DNA of 13,534 nucleotides. Origin: Solirubrobacterales bacterium. Its GTDB lineage: Bacteria; Actinomycetota; Thermoleophilia; Solirubrobacterales; Solirubrobacteraceae. The notes under the pieces are model-generated. The model saw only the letters and a program-made list of their open reading frames with translations. It had not been told where the DNA came from and searched no databases. The stretch is from the NCBI GenBank assembly GCA_009781575.1, contig WQXW01000017.1, forward strand, positions 1 through 13,534, read 5' to 3'. Of this stretch, positions 1-6,791 are shown piece by piece (positions within the stretch are counted from its first letter, which is position 1; each line of letters opens with the position of its first letter). The translations under genes were made by a program, and so were the position numbers.

Positions 1-901
1 ACAGCTCGCCGTCCGCGTCGGCGGTGAGCTCGAGCTCGCCCGCGCTCAAGGCCCCATGCTTTACCGGCGAGGGGAGGTCCTCCACGATCGAGTCCAGCAG
101 CCGCGTGGTGCCGAGATTGCGCGTCGCCACGCCGCACACCACGGGGAAGATTTTGCCGTGGTTGGTGCCCTCCTCGAGCGCGTGCACGATCTCCTCGTGC
201 GAGATCTCCTCGCCGTCGAGGTAGCGCTCCATCAGCACGTCGGAGACCTCGGCGACCTCGTCCATCAACTTCTCGCGGTACCGCTGCGCCTGCTCGGCGT
301 GCTCCCCGGGGATCGCGATCTCCTCAAAGCCCGCCCGCGTGGCGCTCTCCTGCCGGAAGGCCCGCATGTCGACGAGGTCGATCACGCCGCTCACCTCGTG
401 CTCGGAGCCCATCGGGATCTCGGTGGCCACCACGTGCGCACCGAAGGCGCTCTTCAGCTGCTCCAGCGCGCGGAAGAAGTCGGCACGCTCGCGGTCGAGC
501 ATGTTGACGAAGATCAAGCGCGCCAGGTCGAGCTCGGCCGCGCACTGCCACAGGCGCGCGGTCGACACCTCCACCCCCATTACCGCGTTCACCACGAAGA
601 TCGCCGACTCGCACACCCTGAGCGCGCCGAGCGCGTCGGCGATGAAGCTCGGCTCGCCCGGGGTGTCCAGCAGGTTGATGCGCCGCCCCTTCCAGTCGAA
701 CGAGCTGAGCGTTGCGGAGATCGACATCTGCCGCGCCTGCTCGTCGGGATCGGCGTCGGAGATCGTCGAGCCGTCCGGCACCGACCCCAGGCGCGTGGTG
801 AGCCCCGCCTCGAACAGCAGCGCCTCGTGCAGGGAGGTCTTGCCCGCCCCGCGATGGCCGACGAGGGCGACATTGCGAATACTCTCCGCGCTCGGGCGCA
901 T
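1..901 (-). CDS. EF-G-like translational GTPase (FusA2/EF-G2 type), C-terminus cut off by window edge
   Basis: Only the first 300 residues are present; the family is about 700 long. The G domain is visible: P-loop GHRGAGKT at residues 15-22, a switch I region around residues 45-63 (STISDADPDEQARQMSISAT), G3 as DTPGE at 79-83, G4 as NMLD at 133-136 and a G5-like CGVA at 256-259. The switch I pattern and the DRERADF segment after G4 match EF-G paralogues more than canonical FusA. EF-G-type proteins act on the ribosome in translocation or recycling; the paralogue's exact role is not settled by sequence. Two residues are atypical: the His of the usual DTPGH is Glu83 and the Lys of NKxD is Met134. 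The ATG at 901 is preceded by AAGGAG at 907-912 with 5 nt spacing, which fixes the start. Repeat copy 1 lies 160 bp upstream. Confidence 0.88.
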   Translation of the reverse strand, partial: MRPSAESIRNVALVGHRGAGKTSLHEALLFEAGLTTRLGSVPDGSTISDADPDEQARQMSISATLSSFDWKGRRINLLDTPGEPSFIADALGALRVCESAIFVVNAVMGVEVSTARLWQCAAELDLARLIFVNMLDRERADFFRALEQLKSAFGAHVVATEIPMGSEHEVSGVIDLVDMRAFRQESATRAGFEEIAIPGEHAEQAQRYREKLMDEVAEVSDVLMERYLDGEEISHEEIVHALEEGTNHGKIFPVVCGVATRNLGTTRLLDSIVEDLPSPVKHGALSAGELELTADADGEL

Positions 902-906
902 GGGCT

Positions 907-912
907 CTCCTT
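907..912 (-). promoter_or_regulatory. Shine-Dalgarno of the EF-G-like gene
   Basis: The minus strand reads AAGGAG followed by 5 nt and then ATG at 901. It is one of the few strong ribosome-binding sites in the window and decides the start of the truncated GTPase gene. Confidence 0.75.
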
Positions 913-981
913 GTGGTCGGGTGTGCGGCCACGATAGCGACCTTCATCACAATCCGGCACGAGCCGGCGCTCGCTCCGGCG

Positions 982-1059
982 GTGCCGGTGCCGGTGCCGA
1001 TGCAAGTGCCAGTGCCGATGCAAGTGCCAGTGCCGATGCAAGTGCCGGTGCCGGTGCCG
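982..1059. repeat. Hexamer tandem array, 13 units of RTGCNR
   Basis: Thirteen uninterrupted 6-bp units run as GTGCCG x3, then (ATGCAA, GTGCCA, GTGCCG) twice, then ATGCAA, then GTGCCG x3. The middle shows an 18-bp higher-order period. The array lies wholly between the start of the EF-G-like gene and the xer stop. It directly abuts dispersed-repeat copy 1; copy 2 has a single GTGCCA unit at the homologous place. It is therefore probably a local expansion of the edge of that element. Spurious open frames across it (Val-Pro repeats) have no start or family support. Confidence 0.9.
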
Positions 1060-1167
1060 GTCGAGCTCCGTCCGTTGCGTTTTTTGTTTTTTGGATTGGT
1101 TCCGCGCGGAACGAATCCTCTTTTTGAATCCCCCAACGCTGCCTCCGACAGGTGTGTTCGAGGCCCC
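1054..1167 (+). repeat. Dispersed intergenic dyad repeat, copy 1
   Basis: This is the first of three copies. In the written orientation it has a GTGCC-GTCGAGC edge, a variable stretch, two T6 tracts separated by G (1080-1092), a 26-bp dyad (1093-1118), TCTTTTT (1119-1125), a second GAATCC (1126-1131), and a conserved right arm ending in GACAGGTGTGTTCGA (1147-1161). It aligns without gaps from 1064 to 1167 with copy 3 (offset 12353; 5 mismatches in 104 bp). It aligns without gaps from 1054 to 1163 with the reverse complement of copy 2 (14 mismatches in 110 bp). It lies between the xer 3' end and the start of the EF-G-like gene. It carries no open frame of its own and no transposase is nearby. 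Confidence 0.93.
1093..1125 (+). terminator. Dyad plus T-tract in copy 1, terminator-like on the plus strand
   Basis: GGATT, then a 16-bp block centred on CGCG, then AATCC form a 26-bp dyad with a single mismatched pair (G1098 opposite G1113). TCTTTTT follows at once. On the plus strand this has the form of an intrinsic terminator. No plus-strand gene ends here; both neighbours run on the minus strand. The role as terminator is thus inferred from form only, and a protein-binding palindrome fits equally well. Confidence 0.4.
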
Positions 1168-1233
1168 GCGCCAGATTTCCGCAAAATGCGAAGCTGGTGG
1201 GAGGCCCGGTCAGATGCAGCGCCCCGCCCCCGC

Positions 1234-2184
1234 TCAGCCTCGAGGATGGCTGTGCCGGTAGACGCGCCGCAGGCGCGCCGACTCCACGCGGGTGTAGACC
1301 TGGGTGGTCGAGATGCTGGTGTGGCCCAACAGCTCCTGGATCGCGCGCAGGTCGGCGCCGCCGTCCAGCAGATGGGTCGCGAAGCTGTGGCGCAACGCGT
1401 GGGGCGAGGCGCCACCGGCGATCCCCGCGCGTCGCGTCCAGCGGGCCAGCCGGCGGCGCACATCGCTCGTCGACAGGCGCCGCCCCGAGCGGCTCAGGAA
1501 CAGCGGCTCGCGCTCGTCGCCGCGCGCGCTGGCTCCCTCCGCGCCACGCGCGGCGAGCAGCTGCGGCCGCGCGCGCGCCAGGTAGTCGCCGATCGCCGCG
1601 ATCGCCGGCTCGCCGGCGGGGACCACGCGCGTCTTGGCGCCCTTGCCCTCCACGCGCACCTGCTCGCCGTCGTGATCGATGTCGCACGGGCGCAGCGAGA
1701 CGAGCTCCTCGGCGCGCAGCCCGCAGGCGTAGGCCAGCTCGAACATCGCGCGGTCGCGCCAGTCGAGCGGCCCGCCGCCGCCGATCGAGTCCAGCAGGCT
1801 CTCCATCTCCCCCACCTTGAGCACGCGCGGCAGGCGCGAGGGCCGCTTGGGGGTGGCGATCAGATCGGCCGGGCTCTGGTCGATCAGCCCGCGCTGGCGC
1901 AGCGCGCGAAAGAGCGCCCTGATGGCAGCCAGCTTGCGCGCGACCGTGGTGGGCGCGCGGCCCGCGTCCGAGAGCGCGGCCACGTAGCGGCGCAGCTCCC
2001 GCGGACCCACCTCACGCGCCGACAATCCCGCCGCCGCGCACCAGCGCGCAAACTGACGGGCGTCCGCGCGGTAGGCGTGGCGCGTGCGCGCGCCGCTGCC
2101 CAGCCGCGCGAGATCCTGGTCGAGCAGCTCGAGCGCACCGTCCCATCCCTGCTCGAGCGCAGCATCGTCATCGCCCACGCACAC
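1234..2184 (-). CDS. xerD: XerC/XerD-family tyrosine recombinase
   Basis: The 316-residue product has the usual layout and length of Xer recombinases. A SAM-like N-terminal core-binding domain (about residues 12-105) is followed by the catalytic domain (about 120-310). All catalytic residues are visible: Arg157 in CGLRAEE, Lys181 in EGKGAKTR, His262 and Arg265 in PHALRHSFATH, His288 in LLGHTS and nucleophile Tyr297 in TTQVYT. The ending HSHPRG resembles the XerD C-terminus. Xer proteins resolve chromosome dimers at dif during division. The start is a GTG at 2184 (a second GTG at 2178); an in-frame stop at 2221-2223 rules out an earlier start. There is no clear Shine-Dalgarno. It lies 36 bp after the HAD gene and is probably co-transcribed with it. 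The choice between XerC and XerD is not certain. Confidence 0.88.
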   Translation of the reverse strand: MCVGDDDAALEQGWDGALELLDQDLARLGSGARTRHAYRADARQFARWCAAAGLSAREVGPRELRRYVAALSDAGRAPTTVARKLAAIRALFRALRQRGLIDQSPADLIATPKRPSRLPRVLKVGEMESLLDSIGGGGPLDWRDRAMFELAYACGLRAEELVSLRPCDIDHDGEQVRVEGKGAKTRVVPAGEPAIAAIGDYLARARPQLLAARGAEGASARGDEREPLFLSRSGRRLSTSDVRRRLARWTRRAGIAGGASPHALRHSFATHLLDGGADLRAIQELLGHTSISTTQVYTRVESARLRRVYRHSHPRG

Positions 2185-2220
2185 TGATTTCGCCGCCCCG
2201 CGCGCGGCCCCTTGTCCAGT

Positions 2221-2796
2221 TCAACGCGCCAGGGCGCCGGGGCGCGCGCCCAGCAGCGGGCGCAACAGCCGCTCGAGCTCGTACCAGTCGGCCGCGCAGA
2301 GGATGTCCTCCTCTTCGCAGATCTCCTGATTCCAGGGGTGCACGATCGTGGCGACTGCGATGCCGCGCTCGATCGCGCCCGCCAGGTTGGCGGGGCTGTC
2401 GTCGATCAGCAGATCGATGTGCAACTCCACGCAGCGGCCGACCTTGTCGAAGGAGCAGTGCACATCGTCGTAGGCCACCCCCACCTCCCGCAGCCACCGT
2501 TCGGTCACCACGCGCCGGTGCGCCGGCCGGTGGCTGGTCACGTGCACGTAGTGGCCCGCCGCACACCACGCGCCCACCGCCTCGACCGCCCCCGGGTAGG
2601 GCCGCGAGGCGAGAATCGCCTGATCGCTGTGGCTCTCCTCGATGCACAGCTCGAGCTGCTCGGGGCGCAGGCGCGTTATGCCCCACGTGAGCTGCTCCTC
2701 GTAGGGCAGCGTCACGCCGAAGCGCCGCAACGAGATCTCCGAGAGCGTATCCCAGTAGTGGTGCAGCGTCGAATCGATGTCGATCGCGATCCGCAT
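2221..2796 (-). CDS. HAD-superfamily 5'-nucleotidase-like protein (NT5C type)
   Basis: The 191-residue protein begins directly with the HAD motif I DIDST (Asp6 nucleophile, Asp8 general acid/base). Motif II is Thr87/Ser88 in HVTSHRP, Lys118 in SFDKVG serves as motif III, and motif IV is Asp132-Asp133 in LLIDDSPANL. The order, spacing and size match the 5'(3')-deoxyribonucleotidase/YqfW-like family, which hydrolyses phosphate from nucleotides in the cytoplasm. The exact substrate cannot be read from sequence. The ATG at 2796 puts motif I six residues in, as is usual. The gene is divergent from the alpha/beta hydrolase with a 20-bp gap and precedes xer on the same strand. Confidence 0.8.
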   Translation of the reverse strand: MRIAIDIDSTLHHYWDTLSEISLRRFGVTLPYEEQLTWGITRLRPEQLELCIEESHSDQAILASRPYPGAVEAVGAWCAAGHYVHVTSHRPAHRRVVTERWLREVGVAYDDVHCSFDKVGRCVELHIDLLIDDSPANLAGAIERGIAVATIVHPWNQEICEEEDILCAADWYELERLLRPLLGARPGALAR

Positions 2797-2816
2797 GGCG
2801 GCCCGCCGAGTACATT

Positions 2817-3761
2817 ATGCGATCGATGGCGGCCACCACTTCGGTTCCCCGCGAGGGCGGGCACGACGGCGACGCGCCGGGCGGGCACGACCGCTACGGG
2901 CCGGAGGGGCGCTCCGCGTGGCTCGAGGTCGATTGGCGCCGCCACCAGCGCTGGGTGGCGGTGGAGGGGCAGCCGGTGAACGTGATCGAGCTGGGCGAGG
3001 GCCCGCCGCTGGTGTTCGTGCATGGGCTCGGCGGCTCCTGGCCCAACTGGCTCGAGCAGCTGCCGGTGTTCGCTCACGATCATCGCGTAGTCGCGCTGGA
3101 TCTGCCGGGCTTCGGCCATTCGCCCAAGCCGCGCTGGAAGATCACGATCTCCGCCTACGCGCGCCTGCTGGAGGGGCTGCTCGAGGAGCTCGCGATCCCC
3201 TCCGCGGCGCTCGTGGGCAACTCGATGGGCGGGTTCATCTCCGCCGAGCTCGCGCTCGCGAGCCCCGCGCGCGTCGAGCGCTTGGCGCTCGTGTCGCCGG
3301 CGGGGATCTCCACCGAGGGCTACGACCCGCACCTGCCCACGCTGCGCCGGCTGGAGCGGATCCTGGCGGCCAGCACCGGCTGGCTGGCGGCGCATTCGGA
3401 GACCGTCGAGCGCCGGCCGCGGCTGCGCACCGCCACGCTGTCGATCGTCGCGCGCCACCCCGCGCAGCTGCCGGCGCCGCTGGCCGCGGAGCAGCTGCGC
3501 GGAGCCGGCAAGCCCGGCTTCCTCGACGCGCTGGGCGCGGTGGTCACCTATCCCCTGCGCGAGCGGCTGCGCCAGATCGCCTGCCCCACGCTGATCGTGT
3601 GGGGCGCCAACGACCCGCTGATCCCGATGCGCGACGCGGAGGTCTTCGAGCAGCTCATTCCCGGCGCGCGCAAGGTCGTGCTGCCCGACACCGGCCACGT
3701 GGCGATGTTCGAGCGCCCCGCGCTCTTCAACGAGCTGCTGCGCGAGTTTCTCGGCGATTGA
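2817..3761 (+). CDS. Alpha/beta-fold hydrolase
   Basis: The 314-residue product has a complete alpha/beta hydrolase core: oxyanion-hole HGLGGS at 69-74, nucleophile elbow GNSMGG with Ser136, acid Asp266 in GANDPLIP and His294 in DTGHVAMFE. The cap region between about 165 and 250 is Arg/Ala-rich and gives no substrate clue. Close relatives include esterases, C-C bond hydrolases and lipases. Residues 1-35 are Gly/His/Asp-rich and lie before the conserved part, so translation may start downstream; ATGs at 2817 and 2826 are both possible. No signal peptide is seen, so a cytoplasmic location is likely. Its 5' end is 20 bp from the divergent HAD gene, too short for two separate promoters unless one overlaps coding sequence. 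Confidence 0.82.
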   Translation: MRSMAATTSVPREGGHDGDAPGGHDRYGPEGRSAWLEVDWRRHQRWVAVEGQPVNVIELGEGPPLVFVHGLGGSWPNWLEQLPVFAHDHRVVALDLPGFGHSPKPRWKITISAYARLLEGLLEELAIPSAALVGNSMGGFISAELALASPARVERLALVSPAGISTEGYDPHLPTLRRLERILAASTGWLAAHSETVERRPRLRTATLSIVARHPAQLPAPLAAEQLRGAGKPGFLDALGAVVTYPLRERLRQIACPTLIVWGANDPLIPMRDAEVFEQLIPGARKVVLPDTGHVAMFERPALFNELLREFLGD

Positions 3762-3806
3762 CCGTCCGCGCGAGCGCCCCGGCGACCGAGCCGCGGCGGG
3801 TGAGCG

Positions 3807-3859
3807 TCAGCGCGTGAGCCTCGGCGGGCGAGTCTCGGCGGGCGAGCTCAGCGCGTGAG
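3807..3859. repeat. Short direct repeats in the convergent gap and ilvD 3' end
   Basis: TCAGCGCGTGAG occurs at 3807-3818 and again at 3848-3859, where it is the end of ilvD including its stop. Between them lie two tandem 14-bp units, CTCGGCGGGCGAG plus one variable base, at 3820-3833 and 3834-3847. The arrangement looks like a small local duplication of the ilvD 3' end. I see no T-run terminator in this 86-bp convergent gap. Confidence 0.7.
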
Positions 3860-5539
3860 CGCGCCCTGGGAGGCGCTGCCGACCAGCTTGGCGTACTTGC
3901 GGATGGCGACCTCCAGCCCGGGGCGATCGGGGGCGGGCGGCGTGTGGTCGCGCAGCCGCTGTGCGATCTCCTCGGCGGAGAGGCTCACATCGATGCGCCG
4001 CTCGTCGACGTCGATCTGGAGCTCATCGCCGTCGCGCAGCGCCGCGATCGGCCCGCCGCTGGCGGCCTCCGGCGCGATGTGCGCCGCCATGAAGCCGTGC
4101 GTGGCGCCCGAGAAGCGCCCGTCGGTGATGAGCGCCACGCTCTCGCCGAGTCCCTCGCCCACCAGCGCGGCGGTCACGGCGAGCATCTCGCGCATGCCCG
4201 GCCCGCCTGCGGGGCCCTCGTTGCGGATCACCACCACGTCGCCCGCCGCGATCCCGCCGGCCAGCACCGCGGCCATCGCCGCCTCCTCGCCGTCGAACAC
4301 GCGCGCGGGACCGGTGTGGCGGCGGCGCTCGTGGCCGGCCAGCTTCACCACACACCCCTCCGGCGCCACGTTGCCGCGCAGGATCGCAAAACCGCCGCTC
4401 AGCTTCAGCGGTTCCGCCAGCGGGCGCACCACCCGCTGGCCGGCGGTCTCGCGCGCCTCGGCCGCGTGCTCGCCGATCGTGCGCCCGGTCACGGTGATCG
4501 CGTCGCGGTGGAGCACGCCCGCCTCAGCCATGCGCTCGAGCACCAGCGGCACCCCGCCGGCCTCATACAGGTCGGTCGCCACGTAGCGGCCCCCCGGTTG
4601 CAGGTCGCACAGCAGCGGCGTGCGCGCGGAGATGCGGTCGAACTCCTCGATCGCAAGCGGCACGCCCGCTTCGTGGGCGACCGCCAGCAGGTGGAGCACC
4701 CCGTTGGTCGAGCCGCCGCTCATCGCCACCGAGGCGATCGCGTTCTCGAGCGCCTCCCTGGTGATCACATCGCGCGGGCGCCGGCCGCGGCGCAGCACGT
4801 CCATCACCAGCTCGCCCGCCTGAAATGCCACCTCGAGCTTGCGCCCGTCCTCGGCCGGCACCATCGCGGAGCCGGCGGGAGAGATGCCCAGCACCTCGAA
4901 GGCCATCGCCATCGTGTTGGCGGTGAACTGCCCCCCGCACGCGCCGGCCCCCGGCGAGGCGGCCTCCTCCAGCTCGTGCAGCTCCTCCGCGGTGATCCGC
5001 CCCGCGGCGTGCGCGCCCACCGCCTCGAACACCTGCTGGATCGTGACCTCCTCGCCCCGGAAGCGGCCGGGCCGAATCGAGCCGCCGTACAGCATCAGCC
5101 CGGGGATGTCCAGGCGCGCCAGCGCCATCACCGCGCCGGGGATCGTCTTGTCGCACCCCGTGATCGTGACCAGCGCGTCGAAGCAGTGCGCGCCGGCCAC
5201 CAGCTCGATCGAGTCCGCCACCAGCTCGCGCGAGGGCAGCGACGCGCGCATGCCGGGCGTGCCCATCGTGATCCCGTCGGAGATCGCGATCGTGTTGAGC
5301 TCCATCGGGGTGCCGCCGGCCGCCCTCACCCCCTCCTTGACCTTCGCCGCCAGCACGCGGTTGTTGAAGTTGCACGGCATCGTCTCGATCCAGGAGTGCG
5401 CCACACCCACGATCGGCCGCGCGAGATCCTCCGCGGAGTAGCCGATTCCGTGCAGGTACGCGCGCGCCGCCGCGCGCGCGGGCCCCTCGGTGAGCGCGCG
5501 GCTTCGGTGGCGCGGATCGAACAACGACGACGACTGCAT
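3848..5539 (-). CDS. ilvD: Dihydroxy-acid dehydratase
   Basis: The enzyme dehydrates 2,3-dihydroxy-isovalerate and 2,3-dihydroxy-3-methylvalerate to the 2-keto acids in valine, leucine and isoleucine synthesis. The 563 residues match the family's usual length. Visible motifs are [46 protein letters not shown] and [13 protein letters not shown]. Three cluster cysteines stand at 56, 129 and 201; the 73 and 72 spacing equals that of plant-type [2Fe-2S] dehydratases. The Ser of GRFSG is the expected general base. ATG 5539 is chosen because the family N-terminus starts just there; the upstream frame is low-complexity. It begins 11 bp after the thiD stop, and the partial Shine-Dalgarno (ATAGGG) overlaps that stop, so the two are probably translationally coupled. 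Confidence 0.96.
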   Translation of the reverse strand: MQSSSLFDPRHRSRALTEGPARAAARAYLHGIGYSAEDLARPIVGVAHSWIETMPCNFNNRVLAAKVKEGVRAAGGTPMELNTIAISDGITMGTPGMRASLPSRELVADSIELVAGAHCFDALVTITGCDKTIPGAVMALARLDIPGLMLYGGSIRPGRFRGEEVTIQQVFEAVGAHAAGRITAEELHELEEAASPGAGACGGQFTANTMAMAFEVLGISPAGSAMVPAEDGRKLEVAFQAGELVMDVLRRGRRPRDVITREALENAIASVAMSGGSTNGVLHLLAVAHEAGVPLAIEEFDRISARTPLLCDLQPGGRYVATDLYEAGGVPLVLERMAEAGVLHRDAITVTGRTIGEHAAEARETAGQRVVRPLAEPLKLSGGFAILRGNVAPEGCVVKLAGHERRRHTGPARVFDGEEAAMAAVLAGGIAAGDVVVIRNEGPAGGPGMREMLAVTAALVGEGLGESVALITDGRFSGATHGFMAAHIAPEAASGGPIAALRDGDELQIDVDERRIDVSLSAEEIAQRLRDHTPPAPDRPGLEVAIRKYAKLVGSASQGALTR

Positions 5540-5550
5540 CGTGCGGGACC

Positions 5551-6528
5551 CTATCGGGCAGAGGATCCCGCGCCCGGTGCGCCACCCCGCTCGGGGCCCG
5601 CGCGGCGCGTGTGGCCCGGCGAGTCGCCCCGCGATCCCTCCGGCTCGTGGTCGCTCGGCTGCCCGCGGTCGCGCAGCGCCGCGATGCCCAGCACATCCAC
5701 CGGCCCCGCACCTGCGCCGACGTCGCGCAGCCCGTGCCTCACCGCCTCGCCGGCCACCGCGCGCGCCGCGCGCGCGGCCTGCAGTGGCGTGCGCCCGAGC
5801 GCCAGGTGAGCCGCCAGTGCCGCGGAGTGCGTGCAACCGGATCCGTGCGCCCCGCCACCGAGATGGCGCTCGCCCGGGATCTCCACGATCTCGCCGTCGC
5901 CCTGCAGGAAGAGGTCGACCGCCCGCTCGCGATCGCCGCCAACCGCCGTTGCGCGATGGCCGCCGGTCAGCACCACCGCGCCCGAGCCGAGCGCGCCCAC
6001 GGCTCGCACCAGCGCCTCGTCGGTGAGCGCATCGAGGTCGGCGGGCGCGTCGGGCTCGGCGGCGGCCCCCACCAGCACCCGCGCCTCGGGCACATTGGGC
6101 GTCACCACGCCGGCTCGCGGCAGCACCTGCTCGAGCAGCGCCCGTCGCGCGTCCTCCTCGAGCAGCTGCGCGCCCGACTCGGCGACCATCACCGGGTCGA
6201 GCACCACCGGCGTGCGGTGCGGCAGCTCATCGAGCGCGCGCGCCACACCGAGCGCGACCTCCGCCGTGCCCAGCATGCCGATCTTCACGGCGTCGACGCC
6301 GATGTCGTCGGCAACCGCGCGCACCTGGGCGAGGATGATCTCCACCGGCACCGGATGGACGGCGCTGACCCCCAGCGTGTTCTGCGCGGTGATCGCGGTG
6401 ATCGCGCAGGTGCCGTGCACCCCACAGCGCGCGAACGCCTTCAGGTCGGCCTGGATACCGGCGCCGCCGCCCGAATCGGAGCCCGCGATCGTGAGCGCCA
6501 CGGGAGTTCGGCGGCGATCGGCGGACAC
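5551..6528 (-). CDS. thiD: Hydroxymethylpyrimidine/phosphomethylpyrimidine kinase
   Basis: ThiD phosphorylates HMP and HMP-phosphate to HMP-diphosphate for thiamine synthesis. From GTG 6528 the product is 325 residues. Motifs are [15 protein letters not shown] (16-30), TAITAQNT (44-51), the DPVMVA segment (111-116), TPN (143-145) and the anion-hole motif [10 protein letters not shown] with Cys232. The family is usually about 265-280 long; residues from about 287 to 325 are a Pro/Gly/Arg/Ser-rich tail with no recognisable domain. The start is uncertain: GTG 6528 gives the usual short lead-in, while GTG 6501 would begin right at the kinase core. Longer in-frame reading upstream runs into the dispersed repeat and is not likely coding. 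No strong Shine-Dalgarno is seen. Confidence 0.92.
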   Translation of the reverse strand: MSADRRRTPVALTIAGSDSGGGAGIQADLKAFARCGVHGTCAITAITAQNTLGVSAVHPVPVEIILAQVRAVADDIGVDAVKIGMLGTAEVALGVARALDELPHRTPVVLDPVMVAESGAQLLEEDARRALLEQVLPRAGVVTPNVPEARVLVGAAAEPDAPADLDALTDEALVRAVGALGSGAVVLTGGHRATAVGGDRERAVDLFLQGDGEIVEIPGERHLGGGAHGSGCTHSAALAAHLALGRTPLQAARAARAVAGEAVRHGLRDVGAGAGPVDVLGIAALRDRGQPSDHEPEGSRGDSPGHTRRAGPERGGAPGAGSSAR

Positions 6529-6628
6529 GATCGGAACCGTAGGGCAGGCGAGCGGCGACCGACGCCTCGCCACCCGCCCGACGAGGTCGCCGCGCTGCCC
6601 TCCAGTCTGGCGCTCGCGCCGGCGCCAC

Positions 6629-6738
6629 CCTCGAACACACCTGTCGCACGGGCCGTTGGGGGATTCAAAAAGAGGATTCGTTCCGCGCGGAACCAATCTT
6701 TAAAACAAAAAACGACACGGCCGCTGCTCGACTGGCAC
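6629..6738 (-). repeat. Dispersed intergenic dyad repeat, copy 2 (inverted)
   Basis: The minus strand from 6738 down to 6629 aligns without gaps with copy 1. The block from the dyad through the CCCCCAACG stretch (45 bp) and the GACAGGTGTGTTCGA arm are identical in all three copies. Differences cluster in three places: the left variable stretch, AAA replacing TTG just before the dyad (6699-6701), and eight positions at 6646-6653. The copy sits between the divergent starts of thiD (103 bp away) and yraN (61 bp away), with its T-rich edge toward yraN. A single GTGCCA unit stands at its outer edge where copy 1 has an array. Confidence 0.92.
6667..6699 (-). terminator. Dyad plus T-tract in copy 2, terminator-like on the minus strand
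   Basis: On the minus strand the dyad is followed by TCTTTTT. Here a terminator would have a use: it would stop read-through from the large rnhB-side operon, antisense across yraN, before thiD. The outermost base pair of the dyad is lost in this copy (T at 6699). Function is inferred from form. Confidence 0.4.
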
Positions 6739-6791
6739 CCTCGCGAAGAACCCCGGCGCCGCCCCGGCGCCGCCGAGCCGTCCCAAGTCGC

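Noticed and set aside
982..1059. Hexamer array as a CRISPR array
   Set aside because: Units are contiguous with no spacers and no cas genes are present.
1054..1167. Repeat copy 1 as a dif site for the neighbouring Xer recombinase
   Set aside because: It is only 67 bp from xer, but dif should be unique near the terminus, and three copies in 13 kb plus a different dyad layout speak against it.
1171..1192. Short hairpin CGCA-AAA-TGCG downstream of xer as its terminator
   Set aside because: Only four pairs hold firmly and no T-run follows on the minus strand.
1234..2184. Xer gene as the integrase of a mobile element
   Set aside because: Its sequence is of the housekeeping Xer type and composition matches the neighbours; no tRNA, attachment repeats or cargo genes are seen.
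913..2187. Plus-strand open frame through the hexamer array and xer with Val-Pro/Met-Gln repeats
   Set aside because: The Val-Pro repeat comes only from the hexamer array; the rest is antisense to xer and has no family match that I can see.
3944..5809. Long plus-strand open frame opposite ilvD and thiD (over 600 codons)
   Set aside because: It is a GC-rich shadow: His/Arg/Ala-rich translation with no domain, and the minus strand has clear IlvD and ThiD motifs.
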